A stretch of 64,000 nucleotides of DNA from Phytophthora colocasiae (lineage: Eukaryota; Oomycota; Peronosporomycetes; Peronosporales; Peronosporaceae), in NCBI GenBank assembly GCA_018806915.1, contig JAGKQI010000038.1, positions 62,001 to 126,000 on the forward strand, read 5' to 3'. Shown here piece by piece: positions 1-9,068 of this stretch (its first letter is position 1; the number at the start of each line of letters is the position of its first letter). Below the pieces are notes generated by a model. The model was given only the letters and a program-made list of their open reading frames with translations, ran no database searches and was not told where the DNA came from. Made by a program: the position numbers and the translations under genes.

Positions 1-407
1 ACAGTGTCCACGACATGTGGGTCTTGACCGGAGTCGACAGGATCCTCATTCACAATTACTTGAATTCTCTTGTAAAGCGCTTTCTTGATTTTGACAGGAT
101 GTTTCTTCAAATAGGCCTTTAGTTCACCGAGGTCCAAAACAATCTTGAGTTTACTGACATCAACAGTTTGTCCTTCGAACTTCTTCAGATCCAGAGTCTT
201 CCTCACAAGCAACTTCAGTTTGTCGACGGTTGGAGAAGATTTTGTGTCTGCGTCATTTACGCGCACAATATTAATACTATCGTGAGTATTATCAATGCTC
301 CTCAGATTCGGCTTGGAGGTCTTCGTTGAACTATCAGAGGCAGCAGCTTTAGTGGAGCGAAGGACGAGACTAATCACGATAAAAAGCAGAAATCTATAAG
401 GTGTCAT
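1..407 (-). CDS. Secreted RXLR-like protein fused to ankyrin-family N-terminus (partial)
   Basis: An open frame of 135 codons starts at the ATG at 407 and runs off the left edge without a stop. It begins with a hydrophobic signal peptide (about residues 1-22) and is a clear paralogue of the neighbouring gene at 1067-1549 through the shared block ending IVNEDPV. At the RXLR position it has PNLR, so the first arginine is missing. After DPVDSGQD the protein continues PHVVDTV, which is exactly the residue string just before the body of the ankyrin-repeat gene at 23449-25360, in the same frame. The DNA also matches (positions 1-32 against about 25262-25310, with a 17-base gap). I infer a chimera between an effector-like gene and an ankyrin-repeat gene. 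Whether repeats follow is outside the window. The function is unknown. Confidence 0.75.
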   Translation of the reverse strand, partial: MTPYRFLLFIVISLVLRSTKAAASDSSTKTSKPNLRSIDNTHDSINIVRVNDADTKSSPTVDKLKLLVRKTLDLKKFEGQTVDVSKLKIVLDLGELKAYLKKHPVKIKKALYKRIQVIVNEDPVDSGQDPHVVDT

Positions 408-1066
408 GGCAGTAGTCGTGTGGTGTTTGTGGTTTATTGGGAAGTACTCTTCACTCAAGCTGAACGTTTTTAACGATGCAACACTGTCAATTTCAGTACT
501 AGTTGAGACCTTGAAGAGCTACTAGCTGCGGCAACTGATTGACTTTTGGCGTTAACGTATGCAGTGAGTTCGACATTTTGTCGAGATCTATTTCGTGGCC
601 CTACAATGACGTATTGGTTGGTAGCAAGATTGATTTTTTTTCTCGATTTTTCCCACTAAATCGAAAAACATTTACATGAAGGAATTACAGACGCTGCACC
701 GGAGAACATCCCTCCAAACGATAGGAGGGATGTTCTCCGGTGCAGCGTCTGTATTAGTCTGAGTGGATCAGGTCCTGTGACTGGAGAGGCTACCGGGCCA
801 GCATTTGTTCCCGGGCTGATGCTCCGAAATACGACATTGAAGCTCGAAGCATGCTGGATAATCTCCTTTTTTTGGCAATTCGACCGGCTTCAGAATCTGA
901 AAAGGCGACGAGAAAACAATGTCCCTAGGGCAGTTCATCTTGAAGTATGATACTTAGTGAAATTATCGTGCGTAGTAGCTTCCGAAATGTCCTCTTAGAT
1001 AAATGAAGAACCTCATTTCTCTTCTTTAGAAAGTTACTTCCTCCGAAAATGACTGCCTCTTCATCT
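408..1066. other. Spacer between the two effector-like paralogues
   Basis: No supportable gene. The stretch holds the upstream region of the partial gene (408-560), a perfect 30-bp inverted repeat at 686-753 and otherwise unique sequence with no long frame. Confidence 0.6.
686..753. repeat. Perfect 30-bp inverted repeat, 8-nt loop
   Basis: Arms 686-715 and 724-753 are exact reverse complements; the loop is AAACGATA (716-723). It lies between the two effector-like genes. The sequence outside the arms does not match, so this is not the end of a longer symmetrical element visible here. Confidence 0.9.
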
Positions 1067-1549
1067 CTAATTGGCGACAGCAACATAGATAATTCCACCA
1101 ATCCCGTAAAAGAGCGTGAGCGAAATTAAAGCTATCACACCCACTGTTTCTGCACTACGCGACTCGACAGGGTCCTCGTTCACAATCGCTTGGACTCTTT
1201 TGTAGAACGACTTGTTCAGTTTGACAGGATGTTTTTTCAAATAGGCCTTTAGCCCACTGAGGTCCTTTTCACGCAAAACATTCTTCAGTTTACTGAAATC
1301 AATCGTTTGTCCCTCAAACTTGTTCAAATTCACCGTTTTCCCCACAAGCAACTCCAGTTTGTCGACAACGCGGATAGATTTCGCGTCGGCATCATTTACG
1401 CGCACAATGCCGTCGGAAATAACGTCAGCTCCTCTGAGTTTCCGCTTGGAGATGTTCGTTGGGTTTCCGATAGCAAGGGCATTCACTCTGTTGGTAGACA
1501 ACATAACGAAATTGATCACGATAAAAAGAAAAAATCTGAAACTCGGCAT
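1067..1549 (-). CDS. Candidate RXLR secreted effector with hydrophobic C-terminus
   Basis: 160 codons from the ATG at 1549. This ATG is chosen over the upstream one at 1756 because a hydrophobic signal peptide (about residues 1-24, ending near NRVNALA) begins there and the longer frame runs into a transposon end. RKLR at residues 36-39 fits the oomycete RXLR host-targeting motif at the usual distance from the signal peptide; I see no clear downstream EER. The middle is lysine-rich and predicted mostly helical. The last about 25 residues are strongly hydrophobic (VGVIALISLTLFYG), which is unusual for an RXLR protein and could anchor it in a membrane. The paralogue at 1-407 shares about 130 residues. 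A hAT element begins 93 bp upstream of the ATG (its target duplication starts 85 bp upstream), so the native promoter is displaced. The target in the host plant is unknown. Confidence 0.72.
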   Translation of the reverse strand: MPSFRFFLFIVINFVMLSTNRVNALAIGNPTNISKRKLRGADVISDGIVRVNDADAKSIRVVDKLELLVGKTVNLNKFEGQTIDFSKLKNVLREKDLSGLKAYLKKHPVKLNKSFYKRVQAIVNEDPVESRSAETVGVIALISLTLFYGIGGIIYVAVAN

Positions 1550-1663
1550 GGTAGTTGCTTCCTCGGGCTTTCGTGGCGGGTTGGGAAATGCGACTTTTTT
1601 GGAGGTGCCCTCTACGTTTGGCGATTTGAAGCACTCATGATTAGTGTTGTTTGCGCGCAATTG

Positions 1664-1727
1664 TGCTCGGAATGCTCGGAATGCTCGGAGCAGTTCCGAG
1701 CAGTTCCGAACTTGCTCCGAGCGCTCA
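1664..1727. repeat. hAT subterminal repeats
   Basis: GCTCGGAAT and its complement (GTTCCGAGC) recur at short spacing just inside the left end; related GAGCATTCGGAAC repeats sit inside the right end (about 7910-7980). In hAT elements such subterminal arrays bind transposase; that role is inferred here. Confidence 0.7.
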
Positions 1728-2162
1728 CAACTGGACCTCCCCATCCCCCCATACAAAAACTCATAGTAGGAAAAGTCGACGCTAGAAACACGCGCACTCA
1801 GTCGCGTACCGTAATATCGGTGTCAAGTGTCACCCCCCTGGTGCCAACAAATCCAATGATAGGGATAAACTCAAGGTGCAGTGTAGAGATAAGAGAAACC
1901 CGCCGCAGCTGTTTGCAAGTCGTACAACGATGCAACTTCCAACTCCAGCATTGTATTGTACTCTGCAGAAGTGAAGACACCGGTAGTTTATTACTAGGAA
2001 TATTAACCCTTTAACTACCGTGCCATTTTAAGGGGTCCGGTCAGACCCCTTCTAGAACGAATCAAATGTGTTCATTTTGATTTTTCAAACCAATGAGATC
2101 GCACTGCCTACCTTTCACATTGAGATTCCTCTTAAAATAGATTTCCCGACGTTGGAGAGCGA

Positions 2163-2634
2163 ATGGAAGACTTCGAGAGCATGTGCGGGAGGTGCGGAGC
2201 GTCGGTGTGCGACTGGGAGCATGTTGGTAGCGAGCTCACAGAGGCAGGTGCACGGTTGGAAGTGAAGCTGATACGTCGACGGCAGCGAGGTCGAGTCATC
2301 CGTACAGCGTTACGCCGACTGTACATGTACTGGAAGCACGGGAGATTGAGTGGTGAAGTTCCAACATGCATCACTAGAGAGCTAAACCAGCGTTGGCCGG
2401 ACGCAAAAGATGTAAGTTGTATTCAAGCTGTTGGCAGAGTCAACTCCTCTACACTAGTGATTGACTTATTTGCTCGTTTGCGTGTAAATGCTACAGGATC
2501 ATCGGTTCCGGCGCGGCAAACAGCATCCAGTGCGTCGCGCAGCTGGAGTGCCCCCTGAATACATCTTGGTAGTGAAATGCACTAAAGCACTCGACATGAA
2601 ACCCTCGCTCACATTTGGTACATCCGTACCGTGA
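2163..2634 (+). CDS. Small cysteine-containing accessory protein of the piggyBac element
   Basis: Two exons, 2163-2411 and 2497-2634, joined by an 85-nt GT-AG intron; the join is in phase and gives about 129 residues ending at TGA. The N-terminus has CGRCGASVCDW, followed by an arginine-rich stretch and RRLYMYWKHGRLSG. From memory this resembles short CxxCxxxxCDW proteins found as second genes in several oomycete DNA transposons; I cannot confirm this by search. It runs opposite to the transposase, and its second exon overlaps the antisense zinc-ribbon codons of the transposase, which lowers confidence in the 3' exon. A role in transposition or copy control is speculation. Confidence 0.5.
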
Positions 2635-4650
2635 CTTTTTGCTAGCCCTCTGAGGCTACACAAGTAGCACTTGAGCTTACCGTTACTGTTTGTTGTAGAG
2701 TTCGGAGTGATGATATGTAGCGAGGCGTCTGCTCCAACAACGTCGTCAAGGTCAACGCGTTTTCTCTTCTGCTCACGGCGTACCTTCAGGCGCCGAGCCG
2801 CCTCTCGTTGCTCGTCAGGCTGTCAGCAATCCGCCTTTTGAACTCGCGCAGCGTCGGGCAGTTGCCTCCGTTTTCTTCATCAAAGCGAAAGCATTTTTTG
2901 TCGCCATGTCAAGAAGCCACGTGAACAGTGTCATGTCGAGACGCTTCTCACGGCGTCTGTTCGGATTAGTTGCACGGAGCTGATCCACGCGATCAACACC
3001 GTTCATGAAGCGGTTGTACACAGCTATCACCGTGGCGCCATGAATATCCGTCTGTGCATGACGCGGTCGTCGGTCCAACGTTGGATCGGGTACAGACCAT
3101 GACAGCATGCCACCGCCTCCTGAGTACTTCCGCTTAGGGTTCTTGTTGACGGAGTTGCTCGCAGATCATTGCTGTAGAAGATCACCACCTTGTGGTCCTT
3201 GAACGATGTAGCCAGCTCGATCCGCTAGCTCTAAATTAGGTCGAAATGGTGTCTGTCGAGATTTTGGGAGGCGTTTTTGTGCTTTGTTGTGATCTGCTTC
3301 CTTCTTTTTCCACTCCGATTCAAGATCCACAGCGGATACCAGCTCCCACTCACCACGCTCAGCTTTATTTACTCGCAATATGGCTGCCTCAACCGCCGGT
3401 TTGTTCCATTTGTCGATCAGATTGAGCCGCACAGTGCCGATGGTGTGCATTTCACCGTCGGTGAATGCTAAGATCGCCTTGGCAAATGTATGCCTCGTGT
3501 AGAAATTGTCGGATACAGTAAGTCGATAGCCGCTTGGAGAACGTAGCAGTTTCGTTTGGTGCCCCACCATTGCTAACCACAGCGCCGTCGCCGAAGTAGG
3601 GTTCACATCAATGTCGTTGCGCCGCAGAGTGTTATACAGTGAAGTACGAAGTGCAGGGAACTGCTCTGTGTATCGCTGAGCTGGACTAGACTGCAGCGCG
3701 TTTCCAGAAGCGTTATCCCAGAGGCTGTGGACATACAGAGCATCCCAGCCGACGACTGCGTAAAATCGGATACCGTATTTATCAGGTTTAGAAGGCATGT
3801 ATGTCCGCGCTCTCGAGCGTGCTTTGGTTGCGACAGTCATTTCGTCGATGCTGCTTACCCCAGTAGGAACTGCAAATGCCGCAAACTGCTTCTGGAAATG
3901 GTTTAGAATTGTGCGGCTGTGCCATAGCGGATCGCGTTGCTTGACGAGTGTTGGATCCCCAGGGGCGTGAAACTGCAATGCCGATCTGATATTCTGAAAT
4001 CTTGTTCTCGCCATGGTTTCCTTGAACGCAGATTGACCTAGAAAGCGACTCTCAGACCAATACTCAGCAATATCGCTGAGAGGGCAGATACTCATGGCGA
4101 TCTCAATCCACAGTAGGCGTTGAACTCATTTTCCGTTAGTTTTGGCAGTCCTTTGGAAGCTAGCACGTCAGATGTCCATGTAAGTAGACTCCGCCTAAAT
4201 GCCGCCGTCACAAACAAAGAGAACAGCCCATATTCTGCGTTATCACGGTAGGCTTTACTTACTCTCGCTGGGGCGACAATATGAAGGCCATTCTGCATGT
4301 TCAGGAGTCCATGTACGCTCAGCAGAGTGAGCTAGCTGCATGAACACTTTGAGTGTGAACGCCAGTGACTTCAGAGCTAATCGTTGTGAAACGCCGTCGG
4401 CGTTGCTCAAGAAGGCATCAACAGCCTGCTGAAATTCGTCAATACAGTTCTGCGTGTCAGATACACTCTGTTGAGCGTCGGAACCGTGCTCAAGATCGAG
4501 CTCGTGCTGATACTCTTCTTGTAGGGTCCTATCCCAGTCGTCTACTAGAGCCTCCACCGCGATGTTGTCAATGTGGTAGCCCTGCTGCTCAAGAGCGTCC
4601 CATTCTACGCTGTCCTGCGCATCCATGTCGTTGCTCGGGTTGATGTGCAC
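2500..4650 (-). pseudogene. piggyBac transposase, frame-broken
   Basis: The family order can be followed over several frames. An acidic N-terminal part occupies 4650-4255; a short segment occupies 4298-4092. The catalytic core at 4095-3166 contains SSIDEMT, KPDKYGIRFYAVVGWD and VSDNFYTRH, typical of the DDE_Tnp_1_7 domain, and a further block at 3108-2815 has NRFMNGVDRVDQLR. A C-terminal zinc ribbon (CYLC, then CTKCERGFHVEC) lies near 2720-2560. Four frame changes separate these pieces. Some could be introns, but stops and overlaps without splice sites indicate decay. It probably makes no active transposase. Confidence 0.82.
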
Positions 4651-5319
4651 GAAGCTCGATGAAAACCTGTTTGACGCTTATATAGCTCTGTCGGTCAGAA
4701 TTTAGCGGCCTGGCTAACACGCGGTAGAGGTCTCAATGGACCTCTTCCGTGACTCACTGGTGACCTTTCCCTAAAGCAGGCGCATTTATAACCAATTAGA
4801 TTTGAGAGTTGACTTTGGTACGGGTCTCAGTGGACCCCTATGCTGACCGGTAGCTAAAGGGTTAAAGCTACCAGAGATAGAAAATAGGACATGGTAATAA
4901 CGACGCGCATGCTGCAGGTTTCATACATGCAAAGCGCAGCAGCCTTGAATGCAGACTTTAGCCTTGGTTTCCAACCGTCTCCTCACCACCATTTCACCCC
5001 TGTTCGGTGAACAGTGTTCACTTCTCTGCTCTTCGGTTGTTCGGACTATGCGACTGGCTTCAAAAATACTGAGGGGTGACACTTGACAAAGCGGAGCAAA
5101 TCCTACTTGGCTGTTGCGCTATCAGGTCTGTGATTGGCTAGAATAGGGGGGTGACAGTTAACAAAAGCGGACACTTGACACCGATATTACGGTACCTTGT
5201 TCTCCACAGAGTGGACAATTATCAAGACTGCCAACTCATACTTTGTGAAAGGGAAAAAAAACTACACCCACTCAATGAATTCATAAAATTTGACAGGTAC
5301 ATTTATTTAAGAAGTATGA

Positions 5320-7860
5320 GTGTCGAGAACGATGTGCACTACTGTACTAGTGTGCACGGAGATCGACACAAGCTCAGTTGTAGAGTTCCTGTGTTTCGCG
5401 GCGACGACGACGGCGATAATGAGCTCAAACAACTGGCATCGTACTTCCCCTCTCTCTTCTAGTCAATCATCAGCTCTAGAACTGGCATCCAGTGCCTCTG
5501 AGGTATCCATCCAACTGGCTCAGTCCTCGCCTTCGTCGTTGACACCAGCTTCGGGAGCATCAACTCCTCATCAACAGTCAACAGCTCCGATGGCAAGCGA
5601 TGCATCAACGTTGCTGGCGTTGTCCTCCCAAGCGTCCTTCACCGAAGCCTCGATTCCTAGTCGCTCCGTTACGGGGCAACGTCGATCTCGCTGTCCAGAG
5701 ACGAACCCAAGTGTAGCGATCTCGTCGCCTCCATTGTCTTCCCGGCGAACGACTCGTGCTCAAGCGTCACCGCGCTCAACGCCCCGCCCGCAACCTTTGT
5801 TTAGATCACCCCGCCGCTCTCCTCGTCGTGAGGGCTTGACAGTAAACCTTCAAGGTCGAGCGACTGCATCGCGCGGAAGGCAAAGCGGTGGTCGGCACCA
5901 CGGTCCTATATGGGAGCATTTCGCCGCCCGCGATGAGAGATCTCATCCCTCAGTGGAGTGCTTGCATTGCCATCGAATCCTCAAGAGCGCTGCGCCTAAA
6001 CGTAATATGCTTCCCCATGCACTTGACGAGTGTGGTCGAATATTACCGCTAGACAAAGCGATTCTTAGAAAGGCCTACAACATTCCGGCGCCGTCTGAGG
6101 TCTCTACAGAAATCTCAGCTGCGGAGCAAACTAGTGGCGAAGGTGCTGCAGCAACTGCTCATCCATTTGGCCAACGAGAGTTCGAAATGCTTCTGGCTCG
6201 TGTGTTTTTCTGCTGCGCACTACCCTTCGCACTTGTTGATGATGCTACATTTCGACTTCTCTTTGCTATGGTGGCTCCACAGTTTCGCCTGCCATCTCGA
6301 GCCAAACTGTCGGGAGATCTTCTCGTGGATGTCAAGGAAGAATGTAAAGCTGCTGTCATCAACACTATTAATCGCCATCGATTTGTATCGATTGTTACTG
6401 ATGCGTGGACTGATGTTAATGGCAGCAGCATTGTGAACTTTATGGTTGCTGCGCCTGGAATGAAATCCATGTTTTGGTCATCGTGTGAAACGGGGGAAGA
6501 GCAGCACACAGCTGAGTATATGGCTGACCAACTGGAGCGTGTGATCGCTGAAGTTCAAAGCCAGACAACAGCAATTGTTGCAGGGGTACTTACGGACAAC
6601 GCATCCAGCATGAGCGCTGCTTGGGAGCTATTGGAGCAACATCTTCCTGTGTTTGGGGGAGGTTGTGCTGCACATGTCCTAAATTTATTGATGGAAGATG
6701 TCTTCAAGAAGATACCGTTCATGAAATTAATACTGGACGACGCTCTACTTGTTTCTCGATTTGTCCGTGATCACCTGGCACTGCTGGATCGATTCCGACG
6801 ACTCCAACACATGTATATTCAGCCCGGCCAAAAGCGGTGTGCCCTTAAGATTCCAATTGCAACCCGCTGGTATACAACCCATGCTTGTCTGCGAAGTGTT
6901 CTTACGAATCGTGGCGTCCTCGAGGATATTTTCCAGAAATCAAGTAACGCACGTCTACTCCGACGATATCATAAACGGCCAGCCTTGAGGGAAACCCTGC
7001 TAAAGGTTCAAGGCTTAGTTTCGTCAAGCATGTTTTGGAGAAATCTCGCGTATGCGGTGGCCATGCTAGATCCTATCGTCGAGGCATTGCGTGAACTTGA
7101 GTCCGATGGCGTTCCTACGTCGCGCGTATACGAGCGTTTTAAATGGTTGCGTCAAGGGTATTCCGCTGTACCACCGACAAACGATGGTGAGACCACACTT
7201 TTCGGTGAGCAGAATGGCAATAGGAGCGATGAACGCGATGCCGACTACGTCCCAATTGCGTTGAGTGTTAGAAGACGGGTGCGAGCTGAATTCCGGAAGC
7301 TAGTGGACCAAAGATGGAAGTTCGTTCATACGAATGCAATGGGGATAGCGTATCTTCTGGACCCAAACACAAACCCCGACGGCTTTATCGACAGGGATCT
7401 AACTGATACCATTAAGGAAGCCTGCAAGTTTGCGGATAAAGCTGGTCTGTTTCAACGCTTGGATATCACGCACGAGCAGCTAAATGGGTGGCTCTTTATC
7501 TTTGCCAGCACGAAACGAGGCTGGACAGAAGAAGATAGGAGGCAAAACGCGGGTGTTTTCCCTCGCCATTGGTGGGAAGCTCAGAGAAACGCCGGAGAAA
7601 ACTACAAGGCTATCTCTGTTCTCGCAGACCTTGTCTTTAGCATCCCCACGTCTTCAGCATCGAGCGAGAGAGCCTGGAGTATTTTCGACTTAATCCACTC
7701 CAAGAGGAGGAATCGCCTGTCGACAAAGAAGGTTGAATTGTTAGCGTACGTGTACATCAACAGCGCAGGGGACGGAAGCGTCAATTTAGACTTAGCAAGG
7801 CTGCAGACTTACCCGGAAGCCGATGGAGAGGATGAAGAGAGGGAGGAGGCTACTTTGTAG
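5320..7860 (+). CDS. hAT family transposase
   Basis: An uninterrupted frame of 846 codons; the more likely start is the in-frame ATG at 5419 (MSSNNW), after an unconvincing leader. Order of parts: a serine/proline-rich N-terminus; a BED-type zinc finger near residues 195-240 (CLHCHR with a later HALDEC); a DUF659-like/RNase H-like catalytic region including VSIVTDAWTD; and the C-terminal hAT dimerisation region (SSERAWSIFDLIHSKRRNRLS). It cuts and pastes its own element by recognising the terminal and subterminal repeats at 1642 and 7996. The frame is intact although the element has been split by another transposon upstream of the gene, between the left end and the coding region. Trans activity on related copies is plausible. 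Confidence 0.92.
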   Translation: MSRTMCTTVLVCTEIDTSSVVEFLCFAATTTAIMSSNNWHRTSPLSSSQSSALELASSASEVSIQLAQSSPSSLTPASGASTPHQQSTAPMASDASTLLALSSQASFTEASIPSRSVTGQRRSRCPETNPSVAISSPPLSSRRTTRAQASPRSTPRPQPLFRSPRRSPRREGLTVNLQGRATASRGRQSGGRHHGPIWEHFAARDERSHPSVECLHCHRILKSAAPKRNMLPHALDECGRILPLDKAILRKAYNIPAPSEVSTEISAAEQTSGEGAAATAHPFGQREFEMLLARVFFCCALPFALVDDATFRLLFAMVAPQFRLPSRAKLSGDLLVDVKEECKAAVINTINRHRFVSIVTDAWTDVNGSSIVNFMVAAPGMKSMFWSSCETGEEQHTAEYMADQLERVIAEVQSQTTAIVAGVLTDNASSMSAAWELLEQHLPVFGGGCAAHVLNLLMEDVFKKIPFMKLILDDALLVSRFVRDHLALLDRFRRLQHMYIQPGQKRCALKIPIATRWYTTHACLRSVLTNRGVLEDIFQKSSNARLLRRYHKRPALRETLLKVQGLVSSSMFWRNLAYAVAMLDPIVEALRELESDGVPTSRVYERFKWLRQGYSAVPPTNDGETTLFGEQNGNRSDERDADYVPIALSVRRRVRAEFRKLVDQRWKFVHTNAMGIAYLLDPNTNPDGFIDRDLTDTIKEACKFADKAGLFQRLDITHEQLNGWLFIFASTKRGWTEEDRRQNAGVFPRHWWEAQRNAGENYKAISVLADLVFSIPTSSASSERAWSIFDLIHSKRRNRLSTKKVELLAYVYINSAGDGSVNLDLARLQTYPEADGEDEEREEATL

Positions 7861-8004
7861 ATGTGTAGGTTCACCGAACCTAACAGTAAGTTCGAATGTA
7901 TCCATCATCGATTCCGAGCATTTTTTGCGCGGAGAGGAGCAGTGAGCATTCGGAACATATTTATGAGCATTCGGAACTTGCGCGCAAACAACACTACTCA
8001 TGAT

Positions 8005-9068
8005 GACTTCTGGTACAGGTTTCCCCGCTTAATTTGCAACTGTGTCAAGCAATATACCTTGATGACGACTGCAGATGCGGATGCGATTTGCTGAGACAGA
8101 TTCTCCAATGTACTGAGATAGATGTAATCTAGAGGGAAGGTGGGAAGCATTTGACAAGTACAAGTACGGTGGTAAACGAAAGGCTGAGACTGAACATTAT
8201 TTGTTGCAATATGCTGTGCTAGTGCTGATAAGCCTCATTCATCAATTATCAACATCCAGCAAGAAAAAAGTGTACGTGCGCCTCACACTGGGCCAGAAGG
8301 CTATACATGTACTGTGCAAGATAGCACGAGAGAAGCTCAAACTAATAAATTTTACACTAATTCAGTAGTTGCTACGTTTATGTGTTACCTGTGCAGATTT
8401 TGCATCCTGGCAAATTTTCTTGGTCCGACCCTTGCAAATTAGGGAAAATTGCAATGGCACTTGTAATTTTAACTGTAAGCACCGCTAAACGGCTGCCAGC
8501 ACCCGTGGTGCCCTACCCTCTCCCTCCAAGATGTGGTCAGTGGGCAGTGGCACGCTCTTGGGACACGTGTCGCAAGCACGCGCTCACAATCGAATTTACC
8601 GAAGGCACAAAGGCAAATCCAGACACACCACAAGCGAGGACGACTGAATGAGGCAATGTACGCTGGGGAGGCCACCGTGTGCGGTAGACTGACTATGAAC
8701 GCAGATCAGGTGGTGCTTCGTGCACCAGCAAGGAGATGCCGCATGCAGTAGGACGGAGTCTTCGCATGCAGTAGGACGGAGGCGCCGCATGCAGTAGGAT
8801 GGAGGCGCGTGCAGTAGGATGGAGGCGCGTGCAGTAGGATGGAGGCGTGGCATGCAATAGGAGCACGTCGTGTACAGCATGGTGAAGGTGAGTGAAGCGT
8901 ATGCAGCAGTCTGACCAGAGCAACAACTAGTCTCCACTTGTGAGCCTTTGCTAGTTTCGGTACGTGTATTTAAACGATGAATGCATGGAGTTTGAGATTG
9001 GTGAGATGCTGACTTTATTACTGTTTCTTGCTTGCGTAAAGGAAGCTAGAGCTAGTGCCTACGTCTAC
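8005..9068. other. Non-coding left part of MULE copy 1
   Basis: Between the left end and the transposase stop no supportable gene is seen. The stretch contains a short minisatellite at about 8738-8853. Confidence 0.6.
8738..8853. repeat. Minisatellite, GCAGTAGGAYGGAGGCG-type unit
   Basis: About six tandem units built on GCATGCAGTAGGAYGGAGGCG, with lengths of 18-24 bp because some units lack the GCAT part. The array lies inside the MULE, 3' of its transposase gene. Confidence 0.85.

Larger units (their letters stand above)
2003..4865. mobile_element. piggyBac-type transposon, copy 1
   Basis: TTAA at 2003-2006 and 4862-4865, followed inside by CCCTTTAACTACCG on the left and the complement of CCCTTTAGCTACCGG on the right. 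TTAA duplication plus CCC-starting ends is the piggyBac signature. Subterminal GGGGTCC/GGACCCC words recur inside both ends. It carries a decayed transposase on the minus strand and a small accessory gene on the plus strand. Confidence 0.92.
1809..5192. mobile_element. TA-flanked non-autonomous inverted-repeat element carrying a piggyBac
   Basis: CCGTAATATCGGTGTCAAGTG at 1809-1828 matches its reverse complement ending at 5192, and both sides are flanked by TA (1807-1808, 5193-5194). Without the piggyBac inside it, the element is about 530 bp and has no coding capacity. TA duplication suggests the Tc1/mariner superfamily; the family assignment is inference. A partial internal copy of the terminal repeat lies near 5080-5105. 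Confidence 0.75.
1642..7996. mobile_element. hAT transposon with nested insertions
   Basis: Terminal inverted repeats of 19 bp (TAGTGTTGTTTGCGCGCAA at 1642-1660 and its complement at 7978-7996) are flanked by a perfect 8-bp duplication CTCATGAT (1634-1641 and 7997-8004), the size expected for hAT. Removing the nested insert 1809-5192 leaves about 3 kb, a normal length for an autonomous hAT. The transposase is at 5320-7860 on the plus strand. GCTCGGAAT-type repeats lie inside both ends. Confidence 0.93.

Noticed and set aside
1307..2014. Long plus-strand frame over the effector gene and hAT end
   Set aside because: It is antisense to a signal-peptide gene and crosses two transposon borders.
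8382..8651. 89-codon frame inside MULE copy 1
   Set aside because: No recognisable feature; lies in the non-coding part beside a minisatellite.
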